The notes under the pieces were generated by a model that saw only the letters and a list, made by a program, of their open reading frames with translations, was not told where the DNA came from and made no database searches. A stretch of DNA of 44,514 nucleotides, from NCBI RefSeq assembly GCF_001954275.1, contig NZ_MBEU01000039.1:1-44514 (forward strand), read 5' to 3'. This DNA comes from Mycobacterium sp. IS-836. Its GTDB lineage: Bacteria > Actinomycetota > Actinomycetes > Mycobacteriales > Mycobacteriaceae. This document shows, piece after piece, positions 1 through 9,070 of this stretch (the first letter of the stretch is position 1; the number at the start of each line of letters is the position of its first letter). A program made the position numbers and the translations under genes.

Positions 1-1998
1 CGGGGCGGCGGCGATCTGCAGTGCCGTCGTTACCGGGCGGTCGAACCACGCCCGCATTTGATCGAGGCCCATCCCGACGGTGCCGATGACCGTCGAGAAG
101 TAGGGCACCAGCGCCAGCACGATTGCCTGCTGCACCCCGTGCGGCGTCTGCATCGGTAGTTGATCGCCGACCCGGACGTGCAGAACCTTGCCCAGGTTCT
201 GTGACAGCACCACGCCCCGGCCGTCCAGCACCCGGTTGCGCACTCCCTCGTCAAGCGCGCGATACAGCGGGTCGGCGGATCCGGGGGAGAAGCCGTCCAG
301 CATCACCCGGACGCCCCCGACCTCCGCGAAACCGAACGCGCCTTGGGTGACGCGGCCGACGCCCGGCACCGCGGCCACCGTCTCGGAAATCCCTTGCGGC
401 AGCGGATCGGTGGGGAAGCTGTCGGGAGGATTTGCGCTCACCCAGACGGGGACGCCGGCGACCGGGGCGAAGATGCTTCGCGCCGATCGGATCATGTCGT
501 TGTTCGTGCCGGTAATCGCGACGGTGGTGACAACCGCGATCAGCACGGTCATCACCGTTGCCCATACCCGTCGCGGCGCGCGCTCGATGGTGGCCCCCGC
601 CAACGCCCCGACGGAGCCGAAGATACGCGCGGTCGCGGCGGTCGCGTTGACGATGGGTGCGGTCAGCGCGAAACCGAGCGCGACCTCGGCCGAGAACACC
701 GCGGACATCGCGACGAAAGCCGCGACGCCCCGTTGGGTGATGACCACGAAAAGCGCCACCGCGAAGACGGCGACGGCCATCAACCCGGTCGTGATCCGCA
801 GCCAGCGAGGCACGCGGTCCGCCGCGGAAACCCCGGCGGGCGCCAGCGCCTCGATCGGTGCCACCTTGTACACCTGCCGCGCGGCCATCGCCGACGCGAT
901 CACACTGGTGAGCGCGGTGGCGACGACGGCGGCCGGTATCGCGTAGCCGGGCAGCCAGTACTCGACACGCGCTTCGAGGCCCTGGGTCATGGCCGGAGGC
1001 AAACGGCCAATGGCGATGCGGCCCATCAGGATTCCGATGCCCGCCCCGATGGCGCCGCCGATCGTTCCCAGCAGCGCGGCCTCGGCGAGCATGTCCCGAA
1101 CGATGACAGTGCGGCGGCCGCCGATCGCGCGCAGCATCGAGATGACCGGCCGGCGCTGCGTGATCGCCATCGTCATCGTGGTGTAAATCAGAAACGCGCC
1201 GACCATCAGCGCAACCATCGCGCCCATCAGCGCCATGTAGTTCATCAGCTTGACACCGTCGCCGGCCCGGGTCGCCCTCATGCTCGGATCGGCGACGATG
1301 GCTCGTCCGTTCACCGCGGCGCTGACGGCGGCGCGAACCTGAGCTAGGTCCGCGCCGGAATTGACGGTGATCAGGATCGAATCGAGCTGCCCCTGACGCC
1401 CGGTTATGTTCTGCGCCAACACAAGTGGGGCGAGGACGTAGTGTCCGCCGTTGAGGGCCGCAACCTGCTTGCCCGTGAGCACCTCGGTGACCGTAACCGA
1501 TCCGGAGCCGAGTTGGAACGTCTCGTCTTTGGCGCGACCCACGCCCGGTCCGACGCGGACTCCGTTAGCCGGCCCGGCGGGCTGTGCCGCCCCGCCGCCC
1601 TTCACGGCGTCTTTCAGGGCGCCGCCCAACGCCGCGATACGGTCGTCGGCACCGAACAGCAGAACCGGTCCCGACGATGTGAACGCCGACGTGCGAATCA
1701 TCGGCGCCGCGATCGCCACGCCGGGTACGCCGGCCACGTCGGCGGCTACCGTGTCGGGAAACCCCGCGTCGGTGATGCCCGAAACCTCGAGTGACGCGAT
1801 GCCGGCGATCCCGTCGGCGAGGCGGTTGACCGATCCGGTGATCGAGCCGAAGATGCCGAACACGGCGACCAGATACATTGCGGATACTGCCATTACGGCG
1901 ATCGACGCCAGCGTGCGCCGCCGATGCACGGCGAGTTCACGCAGGCTGAACACGCGCAGCCGGCTCGCCGCGGCACCGATCGTGCGGGCCGGTCTCAC
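1..1998 (-). CDS. ABC transporter permease, FtsX/MacB type (C-terminus beyond window)
   Basis: Reading from 1998 down to base 1 gives an open frame of 666 codons with no stop, so the C-terminus lies outside the window. The GTG start overlaps the stop of the upstream ATPase (GTGA, 4 bases), which indicates translational coupling. An N-terminal membrane segment (about residues 23-48) is followed by a roughly 200-residue extracytoplasmic domain. Then come three membrane segments with the FtsX signature (ISMLRAIGGRR followed by a Gly-rich helix), a second hydrophobic pair and a second external domain. This duplicated layout matches long actinobacterial FtsX permeases. With the ATPase it would form a MacB/LolCDE-like exporter, or a mechanotransmitting transporter that acts on an envelope substrate. 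The substrate cannot be told from sequence. Confidence 0.88.
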   Translation of the reverse strand, partial: MRPARTIGAAASRLRVFSLRELAVHRRRTLASIAVMAVSAMYLVAVFGIFGSITGSVNRLADGIAGIASLEVSGITDAGFPDTVAADVAGVPGVAIAAPMIRTSAFTSSGPVLLFGADDRIAALGGALKDAVKGGGAAQPAGPANGVRVGPGVGRAKDETFQLGSGSVTVTEVLTGKQVAALNGGHYVLAPLVLAQNITGRQGQLDSILITVNSGADLAQVRAAVSAAVNGRAIVADPSMRATRAGDGVKLMNYMALMGAMVALMVGAFLIYTTMTMAITQRRPVISMLRAIGGRRTVIVRDMLAEAALLGTIGGAIGAGIGILMGRIAIGRLPPAMTQGLEARVEYWLPGYAIPAAVVATALTSVIASAMAARQVYKVAPIEALAPAGVSAADRVPRWLRITTGLMAVAVFAVALFVVITQRGVAAFVAMSAVFSAEVALGFALTAPIVNATAATARIFGSVGALAGATIERAPRRVWATVMTVLIAVVTTVAITGTNNDMIRSARSIFAPVAGVPVWVSANPPDSFPTDPLPQGISETVAAVPGVGRVTQGAFGFAEVGGVRVMLDGFSPGSADPLYRALDEGVRNRVLDGRGVVLSQNLGKVLHVRVGDQLPMQTPHGVQQAIVLALVPYFSTVIGTVGMGLDQMRAWFDRPVTTALQIAAAP

Positions 1999-2738
1999 AC
2001 CAGGACCGCCGAGCGGTCGTGGGAGACAACGCGGCCGTCCTGCAGCATGATCATCCGATCGGTCGCTTCGGCGGCCTCCGGGTTGTGCGTCACCATCACC
2101 ACCATCCGGCCGCGACCGGGCTCGTGCGCAACTTCGCGCAGCAGCGTCAAAATCGAAGCCCCCGTTGTGGAATCGAGGTTGCCGGTCGGTTCGTCGGCGA
2201 GAATCAGCGGCGGGTCCATCATCAGGGCGCGCGCCACGGCGACGCGCTGCATCTGGCCGCCGGACAGCTCCGCGGGGCGGTGCTGGGTCCGGTTGCCCAG
2301 GCCCACTCGTTCGAGCAGCCGCATCGCCTCCGGTTTGGCCTTGCCCAGCCGGACGCCGTCGAGCAGCTTCGGCACCGCCACGTTCTCCCACGCCGACAGG
2401 GTTGGCAGCAGATTGAAGAACTGGAATATGAAGCCCACGCGATGATGGCGAAACTCCGACTGCTGCCGGTCGGAAAGTTGGCCGATCTCGTCTCCATCGA
2501 ATTCGATCGAGCCGGAATCGGGGGAGTCCAACGCGCCGAGCAGATGCAGCAACGTGCTCTTGCCCGCGCCCGACGGCCCGACCATGGAGGTGAACTGCCC
2601 GCCCTCGAGCCGCAGGCTGATTTTGTCGAGCGCACGCACGGTTTGGCCGCCGACCCGGTACTCGCGCACCACGTCCACGAGATCGATGGTCAGCAGTTTG
2701 TGCTTGGGACCGGCGCAGGTGTCGACCCGTCTGAACAT
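1995..2738 (-). CDS. ABC transporter ATP-binding protein, MacB/LolD family
   Basis: A 247-residue nucleotide-binding subunit for the adjacent FtsX-type permease. Visible motifs are Walker A (GPSGAGKST), the Q-loop region (FIFQFFNLLP, typical of LolD/MacB proteins), the signature LSGGQMQRVAVARAL, Walker B (LILADEPTGNLD) and a switch-loop histidine (MVTHN). The start was set at ATG 2738 because GGGAGGATC precedes it directly; the reading frame continues upstream but without a comparable ribosome site. The EPTGNLDS sequence is characteristic of this export subfamily. It is the first gene of a two-gene operon and diverges from the YbjQ-type gene, with about 126 bases between them. Confidence 0.93.
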   Translation of the reverse strand: MFRRVDTCAGPKHKLLTIDLVDVVREYRVGGQTVRALDKISLRLEGGQFTSMVGPSGAGKSTLLHLLGALDSPDSGSIEFDGDEIGQLSDRQQSEFRHHRVGFIFQFFNLLPTLSAWENVAVPKLLDGVRLGKAKPEAMRLLERVGLGNRTQHRPAELSGGQMQRVAVARALMMDPPLILADEPTGNLDSTTGASILTLLREVAHEPGRGRMVVMVTHNPEAAEATDRMIMLQDGRVVSHDRSAVLV

Positions 2739-2864
2739 GATCCTCCCGCGAGTCCGCCGCTGATATCGGAGATAACGAGTCCGAACCCCGATCGGTTCAG
2801 CCGGGTTCGCGTGTGCGGGGCGCCCCCGCGTCCTACGCTGTGCGGGACCCAGGAGGATAGGCCG

Positions 2865-3647
2865 ATGCAACCCAACCCGCTCGATCCCGTCGCCAGCGAA
2901 CGGCTGTCGCACGCCGGGAAGGTCTTCACGTCTGACCTGTCGATCAATGAATTCGCCCTGCTGCATGGCGCGGGTTTCGAGCCGATCGAACTCGTGATGG
3001 GCGTCTCCGTCTATCACGTCGGCTACCAATTCACCGGCATCAGGCAACAATCGGAGTTGCCCGTGCTCACCGACGCGACGTATCGCGCGCGCTGGAACGC
3101 GATGTCGCGAATGCAGGCCGAGGCCGATTCGCTAGGCGCGGACGGCGTGGTGGGCGTGCGACTCGAATGGCGTCATCAAGAGGGCGAACACCTCGAGTTC
3201 ATCGCGGTCGGTACGGCCGTGCGCTATACGGCCAAGCCCGGGGCCTTTCGACGCGCCAACGGACAGGCCTTTACCAGTCACCTGTCCGGACAGGATCTGA
3301 CGACGCTGCTGCGCTCCGGGTATACGCCGGTTGCGTTCGTGATGGGCAACTGCGTGTTCCACGTTGCCGTACAAGGGTTTTTGACGATGCTGAAGCAAGT
3401 GGGCCGCAACGCGGAGATGCCGCAGTGGACACAGGGCAGCTACCAGGCCCGTGAACTGGCGATGTCACGGATGCAGAGCGAGGCCGAGCGAGACGGCGGC
3501 AACGGTATCGTCGGAGTGCATTTCGCCGTCTCGAACTATGCCTGGGGACACCACACCGTCGAGTTCTATGTCGCGGGAACCGCCGTGCGCCGCAACGGCG
3601 AACCCCAGACCATCACACCGTCGTTCGTGTTGCCGATGAGCGAGTGA
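2865..3647 (+). CDS. Double YbjQ-type (DUF74, putative heavy-metal-binding) domain protein
   Basis: A 260-residue protein made of two tandem copies of the YbjQ/DUF74 fold. Each copy shows the pattern 'FVMGxxVxHV ... AR..AMSRMQxEA...G..GIVGV', first near residues 40-120 and again near 155-240. The family name 'heavy-metal-binding' is historical; no metal-binding Cys/His cluster is obvious here, so the function is unknown. The start at ATG 2865 is preceded by AGGAGG at 2851-2856, a strong ribosome site. Its stop overlaps the next gene (TGATG). It diverges from the ABC exporter, so the two units may share a control region. Confidence 0.82.
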   Translation: MQPNPLDPVASERLSHAGKVFTSDLSINEFALLHGAGFEPIELVMGVSVYHVGYQFTGIRQQSELPVLTDATYRARWNAMSRMQAEADSLGADGVVGVRLEWRHQEGEHLEFIAVGTAVRYTAKPGAFRRANGQAFTSHLSGQDLTTLLRSGYTPVAFVMGNCVFHVAVQGFLTMLKQVGRNAEMPQWTQGSYQARELAMSRMQSEAERDGGNGIVGVHFAVSNYAWGHHTVEFYVAGTAVRRNGEPQTITPSFVLPMSE

Positions 3648-4024
3648 TGACGGGCTTCGACCACGATCGGGTCATCCGCGCGATCGGAACCGCGTTGGCC
3701 GGTCCCGGCGGAGTTGGGCTGGTGGTCAGGGTGTTCTGCGGCGTGCCGGGAGTGATCCTGACCCCGGCACGGCGGGGCTTTTTCCGCTCGCAGCCCGAGC
3801 GCATACAGATCGGCGACTGGCGCTACGAGGTCACCGCCGACGGGCGGCTCGCCGCGGCCCACGTGGTGAACGGCATCGTGCTGGCCGAGGAGGTCCTCGC
3901 CGCGGCCGCCGTCGGCCCGCACATCGCCCGCGCGCTCGGGCAGGTGGTGAGCAACTACGGTCCGACAATCATGCCCAACGTCGACGCGGCCCTCGAGATG
4001 CTCGAGGCGGGAAGCTTCGGATGA
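3647..4024 (+). CDS. Conserved hypothetical protein, 125 aa
   Basis: The start codon overlaps the stop of the YbjQ-type gene (TGATG), so the two are probably co-translated; GTG 3644 is an alternative start one codon earlier. The protein has no signal peptide or clear membrane helix. A hydrophobic N-terminal third (residues 10-45) is followed by a short segment that looks like a beta sheet (RIQIGDWRYEV) and a C-terminal helix. I do not recognise a characterised family. Coding is supported by the overlap, by codon-position GC bias like its neighbours, and by the tight 33-base gap to the convergent gene. Confidence 0.65.
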   Translation: MTGFDHDRVIRAIGTALAGPGGVGLVVRVFCGVPGVILTPARRGFFRSQPERIQIGDWRYEVTADGRLAAAHVVNGIVLAEEVLAAAAVGPHIARALGQVVSNYGPTIMPNVDAALEMLEAGSFG

Positions 4025-4057
4025 TGGATCGTCAAGCGATGCAACTTATTTCGGCCC

Positions 4058-4534
4058 CTACGCCGTCTCGCGCGGGCCCGCCTGGTCGATCGCCAGCACC
4101 CACCGGCTGAACTTCCACACACGGCCCTCCTTGACCGCGGTGAACTCGTAGCAGCCCGACAGGTCGGGGGTCGGCGGGCCCCCGTCCCGGATGGCGAACA
4201 CCTGGACATAGCAGTACCCGGTCGCTTCCGTGGCGCCCTGGCTGGAGAACCAGAACGAGTTCAGTGCGTGCCGGCGCTGGTTGTTCTCGGCCTTGAAGTC
4301 CTCTTTCCGGACCGCGAGCAATTTCATCACCGTGTCGACATCCCCCGACAGCGTTTTGCCCTCGTGCTGCAGGACGAGTTGCGGCGACTCGGTGAACAGC
4401 GCACGGAAGTCGTCGAGAAGGTTCTCGTCATAGGTGTAGGCGTAGGCGCCGAACAGGTTGATGATGGCCAACCGATCGGCGACGTCGAAGTCGGCGCCGC
4501 CGACGTCTCCGACCGACCGCTGCCCGTCCACCAC
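4058..4534 (-). CDS. SnoaL-like / nuclear transport factor 2-like protein
   Basis: A 158-residue alpha+beta-barrel protein of the SnoaL_4 kind. It opens with 'VADRLAIINLFGAYAYTYDE', typical of the helix that starts these folds, then has 'FTESPQLVLQHEGKTLSG' and ends with 'CYEFTAVKEGRVWKFSRWVL'. Members include polyketide cyclases, dehydratases and steroid isomerase relatives, so the reaction cannot be specified. The GTG start at 4534 is chosen because GAGGAGG lies 7 bases upstream; a longer frame starts at 4579 but adds a low-complexity Arg/Gly stretch. It is convergent with the preceding hypothetical gene and lies downstream of the TetR gene on the same strand. Confidence 0.78.
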   Translation of the reverse strand: MVDGQRSVGDVGGADFDVADRLAIINLFGAYAYTYDENLLDDFRALFTESPQLVLQHEGKTLSGDVDTVMKLLAVRKEDFKAENNQRRHALNSFWFSSQGATEATGYCYVQVFAIRDGGPPTPDLSGCYEFTAVKEGRVWKFSRWVLAIDQAGPRETA

Positions 4535-4634
4535 GGTTCGACCTCCTCGATCTCGCCCGCCGCCGCTGCGACCCTCCACGAATACTCCACCGTGACAACG
4601 TCGATCGGCAAGATGTGGGCGGTGCCCGCAGTTT

Positions 4635-5225
4635 TCAGGCCACGGATGCCCCGAGTATGAGGTTGACCGCCTCGTCGAGCTGGCCGGCGATCTCGTCGTA
4701 GCTGACGAACCGCGCGGTCATCAGGGCGCCGGCGAAGGTCATTTGCAAGGTGGATTTCACCGCGCGCGGCCAGCCCGGGCCCAGCGCGGCCCCGATCCGT
4801 CTGGATACCTCTTCGCCGATCTGTTCGCGCAGCGGCTTGACCGCCGGATCGTCGGCCATCAGGGCCGCCCCGCATGCGATGGTCAACTCCGGCTCGTCGG
4901 CGACGACCATCGCCATGTCCCGCATCGTCGCGCTGACCCGGGTTTTGGTGGTGTCGTTGTGGGTATGCAGCGGAAGTTCCCGCAGGAAGCGCAGATACAC
5001 GGCCGCCACCAACGCGCTCTTCGACGGGAAGTAGGTGTAGGCGCTGGCGGGCGATACGCCGGCCCGGCTGGCGACGGCACGCATGGTCAGGGTGGCGTAG
5101 GAGGAATCACGCAATTCCGCTAGACCGGCGTCGAGAACTTTGCGGATCGTCTGCCCGGGCCGGCGATCAGACCGGCGGGATGTGCGTGCCCCGGCACGGA
5201 CCGGAGGAGCAACTTCTCTAGACAC
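4635..5225 (-). CDS. TetR/AcrR family transcriptional regulator
   Basis: A 196-residue regulator with an N-terminal helix-turn-helix: the segment after residue 25 (IRKVLDAGLAELRD) is followed by 'MRAVASRAGVSPASAYTYFP', the TetR DNA-recognition motif. The C-terminal half is helical ligand-binding sequence. GTG 5225 is chosen over TTG 5261 because the first 12 residues of the longer form look non-coding; neither has a strong ribosome site. It diverges from the epimerase gene at 5407. A palindrome at 5372-5383 in the gap is a plausible operator, so it may control itself and the epimerase/methyltransferase pair. The ligand is unknown. Confidence 0.88.
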   Translation of the reverse strand: MSREVAPPVRAGARTSRRSDRRPGQTIRKVLDAGLAELRDSSYATLTMRAVASRAGVSPASAYTYFPSKSALVAAVYLRFLRELPLHTHNDTTKTRVSATMRDMAMVVADEPELTIACGAALMADDPAVKPLREQIGEEVSRRIGAALGPGWPRAVKSTLQMTFAGALMTARFVSYDEIAGQLDEAVNLILGASVA

Positions 5226-5371
5226 TCGTCCAGTGTAGGGAACAAAAGGTCGGGCCGACAATTCCGCGCGCGGGCGGCGCCGATCCGCCTATTGCGGCGA
5301 ATACGGGCTCCTTTCGCAGCTTGGTTGACCTTGCCCGTTGGCGGTGAAGCCGCTACCCTCGGGCACCAAAT

Positions 5372-5383
5372 ACAGACATCTGT
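5372..5383. promoter_or_regulatory. Candidate TetR operator palindrome
   Basis: ACAGA-CA-TCTGT is a perfect inverted repeat with a 2-base centre. It lies 24 bases upstream of the epimerase ATG, in the divergent gap shared with the TetR gene. The position and symmetry fit a TetR-type operator, but this single site is only suggestive. Confidence 0.4.
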
Positions 5384-5406
5384 CCAGAAATTTATCGGGG
5401 GCCGCC

Positions 5407-6507
5407 ATGACCGATAGTTGTGTTCTCGTCACTGGGGCATTCGGCCTGGTCGGCTCGGCGGTGGTGGCCGAGCTCGCCAGCCAGGGCGGCCGGGTTGTCG
5501 CGACGGACCTCGACGTCCCCGCGAATCGCAAACGCGCCGACGCGTTCACCGCCCGCCCCGGGGTCGAGGTGCGGTGGGCCGACCTGACGTCGGCGACGGA
5601 CGTGGACGCCCTGCTCGCCGCCGTAACCCCCACGGCCGTCATTCATTTGGCCGCCATCATTCCGCCGTTCTGCTATGCGCGCCCCGGCCTGGCCCACGCG
5701 GTCAACGTGAACGCCACCGCGAGCCTGGTCCGGGCGGCCTCGGCGATGCCGACCCCGCCGCGCTTCGTGCAAGCGTCCAGCGTCGCGGTCTACGGCGCCC
5801 GCAATCCACACCGCACAAATGAGTTGTTGACGGCGTCGACACCACTGCAACCCAGCGACCTCTACGGCGCGCACAAGGTCCTGGCGGAGGAGTGTGTGAC
5901 CAATTCGGCGCTGGAGTGGGTGGTGCTGCGCCTCGGCGGGGTGCTCCTGGCCGAACCGCAGTGGGCACTCGACCGCGATCTGATCTTCTTCGAAGCGGTA
6001 CTGCCTTCCGACGGGCGCATCCAAACCGTCGACGTGCGCGACGTCGCCCGCGCGTTCACGGCGGCCACCGTCACCGAGCACGTCCGCGAAGTATTTCTCA
6101 TCGGCGGCGACGACACCCACCGCGTCACGCAGGCCGACGTGACCACCGAGGCCGTCGCGGCAATGGGCTTGCGGGGCGGGTTGCCGGCGGGACGGCCCGG
6201 CAATCCCGACGACGACCGGGCCTGGTTCGCCACCGACTGGATGGACACCGAGCACGCGCAGAATGTGCTTGGTTACCAACGTCATTCGCTGCCCGCGATG
6301 TGCGCCGAGATCCGCGCCAGGGTCGGGTGGCGCCGCTGGCTGCTGAGGCCGCTCGCACCCGTGCTGCGCTGGTATCTCAGACGGCGGTCGCCGTATCGCG
6401 GGTTCCCCGGCCACCACGCGGACCCGTGGGGAGCGATCGAGAAGCGCTGGGGCGACCCACGTCCGGCGCCGCGTATCGACGCGGAGGTACCGGCGGTGCG
6501 GCGGTAG
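5407..6507 (+). CDS. NAD-dependent epimerase/dehydratase (extended SDR)
   Basis: A 366-residue extended short-chain dehydrogenase. It has the N-terminal Rossmann motif VLVTGAFGLVG (GxxGxxG), Asp39-type acidic residues after beta-2 (ATDLDV), a catalytic Ser region (QASSVAVYG) and YGAHK, the YxxxK catalytic pair. The C-terminal ~60 residues are basic and Trp-rich, and may form a membrane-surface or substrate-binding extension. ATG 5407 was chosen because the upstream in-frame sequence crosses the presumed operator. Substrates in this family are usually nucleotide sugars or steroid-like alcohols; I cannot choose between them. The methyltransferase gene follows after 27 bases on the same strand. 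Confidence 0.87.
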   Translation: MTDSCVLVTGAFGLVGSAVVAELASQGGRVVATDLDVPANRKRADAFTARPGVEVRWADLTSATDVDALLAAVTPTAVIHLAAIIPPFCYARPGLAHAVNVNATASLVRAASAMPTPPRFVQASSVAVYGARNPHRTNELLTASTPLQPSDLYGAHKVLAEECVTNSALEWVVLRLGGVLLAEPQWALDRDLIFFEAVLPSDGRIQTVDVRDVARAFTAATVTEHVREVFLIGGDDTHRVTQADVTTEAVAAMGLRGGLPAGRPGNPDDDRAWFATDWMDTEHAQNVLGYQRHSLPAMCAEIRARVGWRRWLLRPLAPVLRWYLRRRSPYRGFPGHHADPWGAIEKRWGDPRPAPRIDAEVPAVRR

Positions 6508-6534
6508 GCCACCCGCCCGCTTAAGGTGGCGCCT

Positions 6535-7080
6535 GTGACCGGGGAGGACCGACACCGCTGGGATCTGCGGTACACCAGTCGGGGCCCGGCCGACGCCGGC
6601 GACCTCGGCGCGCCCGGCGTGTTCGCCGGCTATGCGGAGGAATTCCCGACCGCGGGCCGGGCCCTCGATGTGGCATGCGGCCAGGGGCTCGGCGCGGTCT
6701 GGCTGGCCCGCCGAGGGTTGACCGTCTGGGGTCTGGACGTCTCTCCGGTGGCCATCACCCAGGCGCGGGATCTGGCCGAGCGCAGCGGCGTCGCCGATCG
6801 GTGCCGGTTCGATGTCGTCGATCTCGACGACGGTCTGCCGGACGGCCCGCCCGTCGACGTCGTTCTCTGCCACAAATTCCGCGACCGCCGCCTGGACGCG
6901 GCGATCATCGGGCGGCTTGCGCCCGGCGGATTACTCGCGATTGCGGTGCTCAGCGAGGTCGGGGCCGAGCCCGGGCCGTTCCGTGCGGAGGCCGGCGAGC
7001 TGCCCGCGGCGTTCGCCGCACTTAACGTGGTGGCCGCCGGCGAGGGGGAGGGCTCCGCCTGGCTGCTGGCACGCGCTTAA
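6535..7080 (+). CDS. Class I SAM-dependent methyltransferase
   Basis: A 181-residue single-domain methyltransferase. Motif I is LDVACGQG (residues near 45-52), followed by the acidic end of beta-2 (GLDVSP) and a beta-4 region (VDVVLCHKFRDRRLD) in the usual order for the fold. The short length and the 'HRWDLRYTSRGPA' N-terminus are like thiopurine/tellurite-resistance-type methyltransferases. GTG 6535 is preferred to GTG 6526 because AAGGTGG precedes it at a usable distance. It probably shares an operon with the epimerase. It converges on the nitrile hydratase operon with only 4 bases between the two stops. Confidence 0.85.
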   Translation: MTGEDRHRWDLRYTSRGPADAGDLGAPGVFAGYAEEFPTAGRALDVACGQGLGAVWLARRGLTVWGLDVSPVAITQARDLAERSGVADRCRFDVVDLDDGLPDGPPVDVVLCHKFRDRRLDAAIIGRLAPGGLLAIAVLSEVGAEPGPFRAEAGELPAAFAALNVVAAGEGEGSAWLLARA

Positions 7081-7084
7081 CGAC

Positions 7085-7426
7085 TCAGGCTTCCAGCCTG
7101 GCCCGCACCACGGCCATCCGCTCTTCGAGCTCCACCTCGTCGATGATGCCGCGCGCCACGAGGGAGTGTGCCAGCGCAACCAGCCGATTCTCGGGGTAGG
7201 GCAGATTCGAGTAGACGGTTGCCGACAGCGCGTCCTCTTCGTCACGCCGATCGACGAAGTTGAGTATTTCTGGGCCGCAAGCACTTTGATCGAGTGCATC
7301 GCACATTCCGTCGAGGCTTGTCTGCCACGGCGGCACCGGGTTATCGACGCCATGCTTGGCCGCCATGCGGCTCCAGACCTGGTTGCGTTCAACAATTTTG
7401 GACAACGGTGCGATCGAATTACTCAT
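7085..7426 (-). CDS. Nitrile hydratase activator-like protein (beta-subunit N-domain homologue, P14K/NhlE type)
   Basis: A 113-residue protein resembling only the N-terminal half of nitrile hydratase beta subunits: 'LPYPENRLVALAHSLVARGIIDEVELEERMAVVRAR' corresponds to 'LPYYGRWLLAVARILVEKHHIGLSELAERMAEVKAR' in the neighbouring beta subunit. In cobalt nitrile hydratases such small proteins (P14K of Pseudomonas putida, NhlE of Rhodococcus rhodochrous) carry alpha subunit and deliver cobalt by subunit swapping. The order beta-alpha-activator is that of nhlBAE. The gene begins 6 bases after the alpha stop. It lacks the usual C-terminal SH3-like domain, which supports an accessory rather than structural role. 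Confidence 0.78.
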   Translation of the reverse strand: MSNSIAPLSKIVERNQVWSRMAAKHGVDNPVPPWQTSLDGMCDALDQSACGPEILNFVDRRDEEDALSATVYSNLPYPENRLVALAHSLVARGIIDEVELEERMAVVRARLEA

Positions 7427-7432
7427 CTGTCG

Positions 7433-8142
<710 letters not shown>

Positions 8143-8146
<4 letters not shown>

Positions 8147-8997
8147 GCTGAGGTCCTTTCGCCCGCCGCTTCGAGCCACCGCTCGGGGATTTCCGTCTGC
8201 ACCGTGTCAGTGTCCGGCCCGGTATAGCCGTGCCACAGCTCGGCGAGGTTGAACCGAACGATGTAGAACCATTCCGGCTTCTGGTCGGGCCCGTCCCAGG
8301 TTTCATCCTCGGCGGCGGGGCTTTCGTACGAGACGACCGCGATCTCGCCCTTGGCGCCACGCACATACTCCTGGGTGCGGGTATAGAACAGGACGGGCAG
8401 CTCCCGAACGACGACCTGGTCGCCGACCCGGAACTTCGGTTCGCCCGCTTGTCCCGCGTACACCTGCGGGTCACCCTTGCCGACCGCGTGCCTGTGGTGA
8501 CGGTTGCGGTCGACGCTCGACGGATCGCCTTCGAACTTCGGCTTGGCCTCTATGGGGTTGCCCTGCAGGCCGCCTTGATACCGCGCCTTCACCTCGGCCA
8601 TCCGTTCGGCCAACTCGGACAGGCCGATGTGATGCTTCTCGACAAGGATGCGCGCGACAGCCAGCAGCCAGCGCCCGTAATAGGGCAGTCCGAGATAGAT
8701 CGTGCGACCCAGGTCGACGTTGCCCATCCGGCGGCGTTCCTCCGACAGCCAGATTCCGCGCCAGCCGAGAACCTCGCACATGACGTAGGTGTTCTCTTCC
8801 CACGCCTCGTATTGCTTGTTCTCCCACCGGATCGGGGCATCCGGTTCGCCGCCGACGTCGTGCGGGGTCTTGGTGTACGCGGCGAACCGTTCGTGGTCGA
8901 TCAGGTCGGGTGTGGGCGCGTCGGGAAGTTCTGGGTAGGAGGATTTGAGCCGGGCAACCAGGTCGAGACGGGCTATCCGGTCCGACGGAGTCGTCAT
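8143..8997 (-). CDS. Nitrile hydratase beta subunit
   Basis: A 284-residue beta subunit. The helical N-domain includes 'HDVGGEPDAP', a variant of the family's opening HDxGG motif, then 'RWENKQYEAWEENTYVM' and 'YYGRWLLAVARILVEKHHI'. The C-terminal SH3-like barrel has 'FRVGDQVVVRE', 'EYVRGAKGEIAVV' and 'FYIVRFNLAELWHG'. It pairs with the alpha subunit to form the active site and, with the cobalt claw, the full enzyme. An internal extra segment (about residues 160-190, rich in Lys/His/Asp) lengthens it relative to common beta subunits. ATG 8997 is used, with AGGAG upstream at a rather long 13 bases. It is the first gene of the beta-alpha-activator operon and diverges from the crotonase at 9071. 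Confidence 0.88.
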
Positions 8998-9070
8998 GGC
9001 CTACAGCTCACTCCTAGCGGCGAGATCGCGCAACCACTAAGCGAATCCCGTGTCCGGTAATGTCACGAAG

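Noticed and set aside
5392..6873. Long 493-codon open frame on the minus strand opposite the epimerase and methyltransferase
   Set aside because: It is antisense to two genes with clear catalytic motifs, and its translation is His/Arg/Gly-rich without recognisable domains, as expected in GC-rich DNA.
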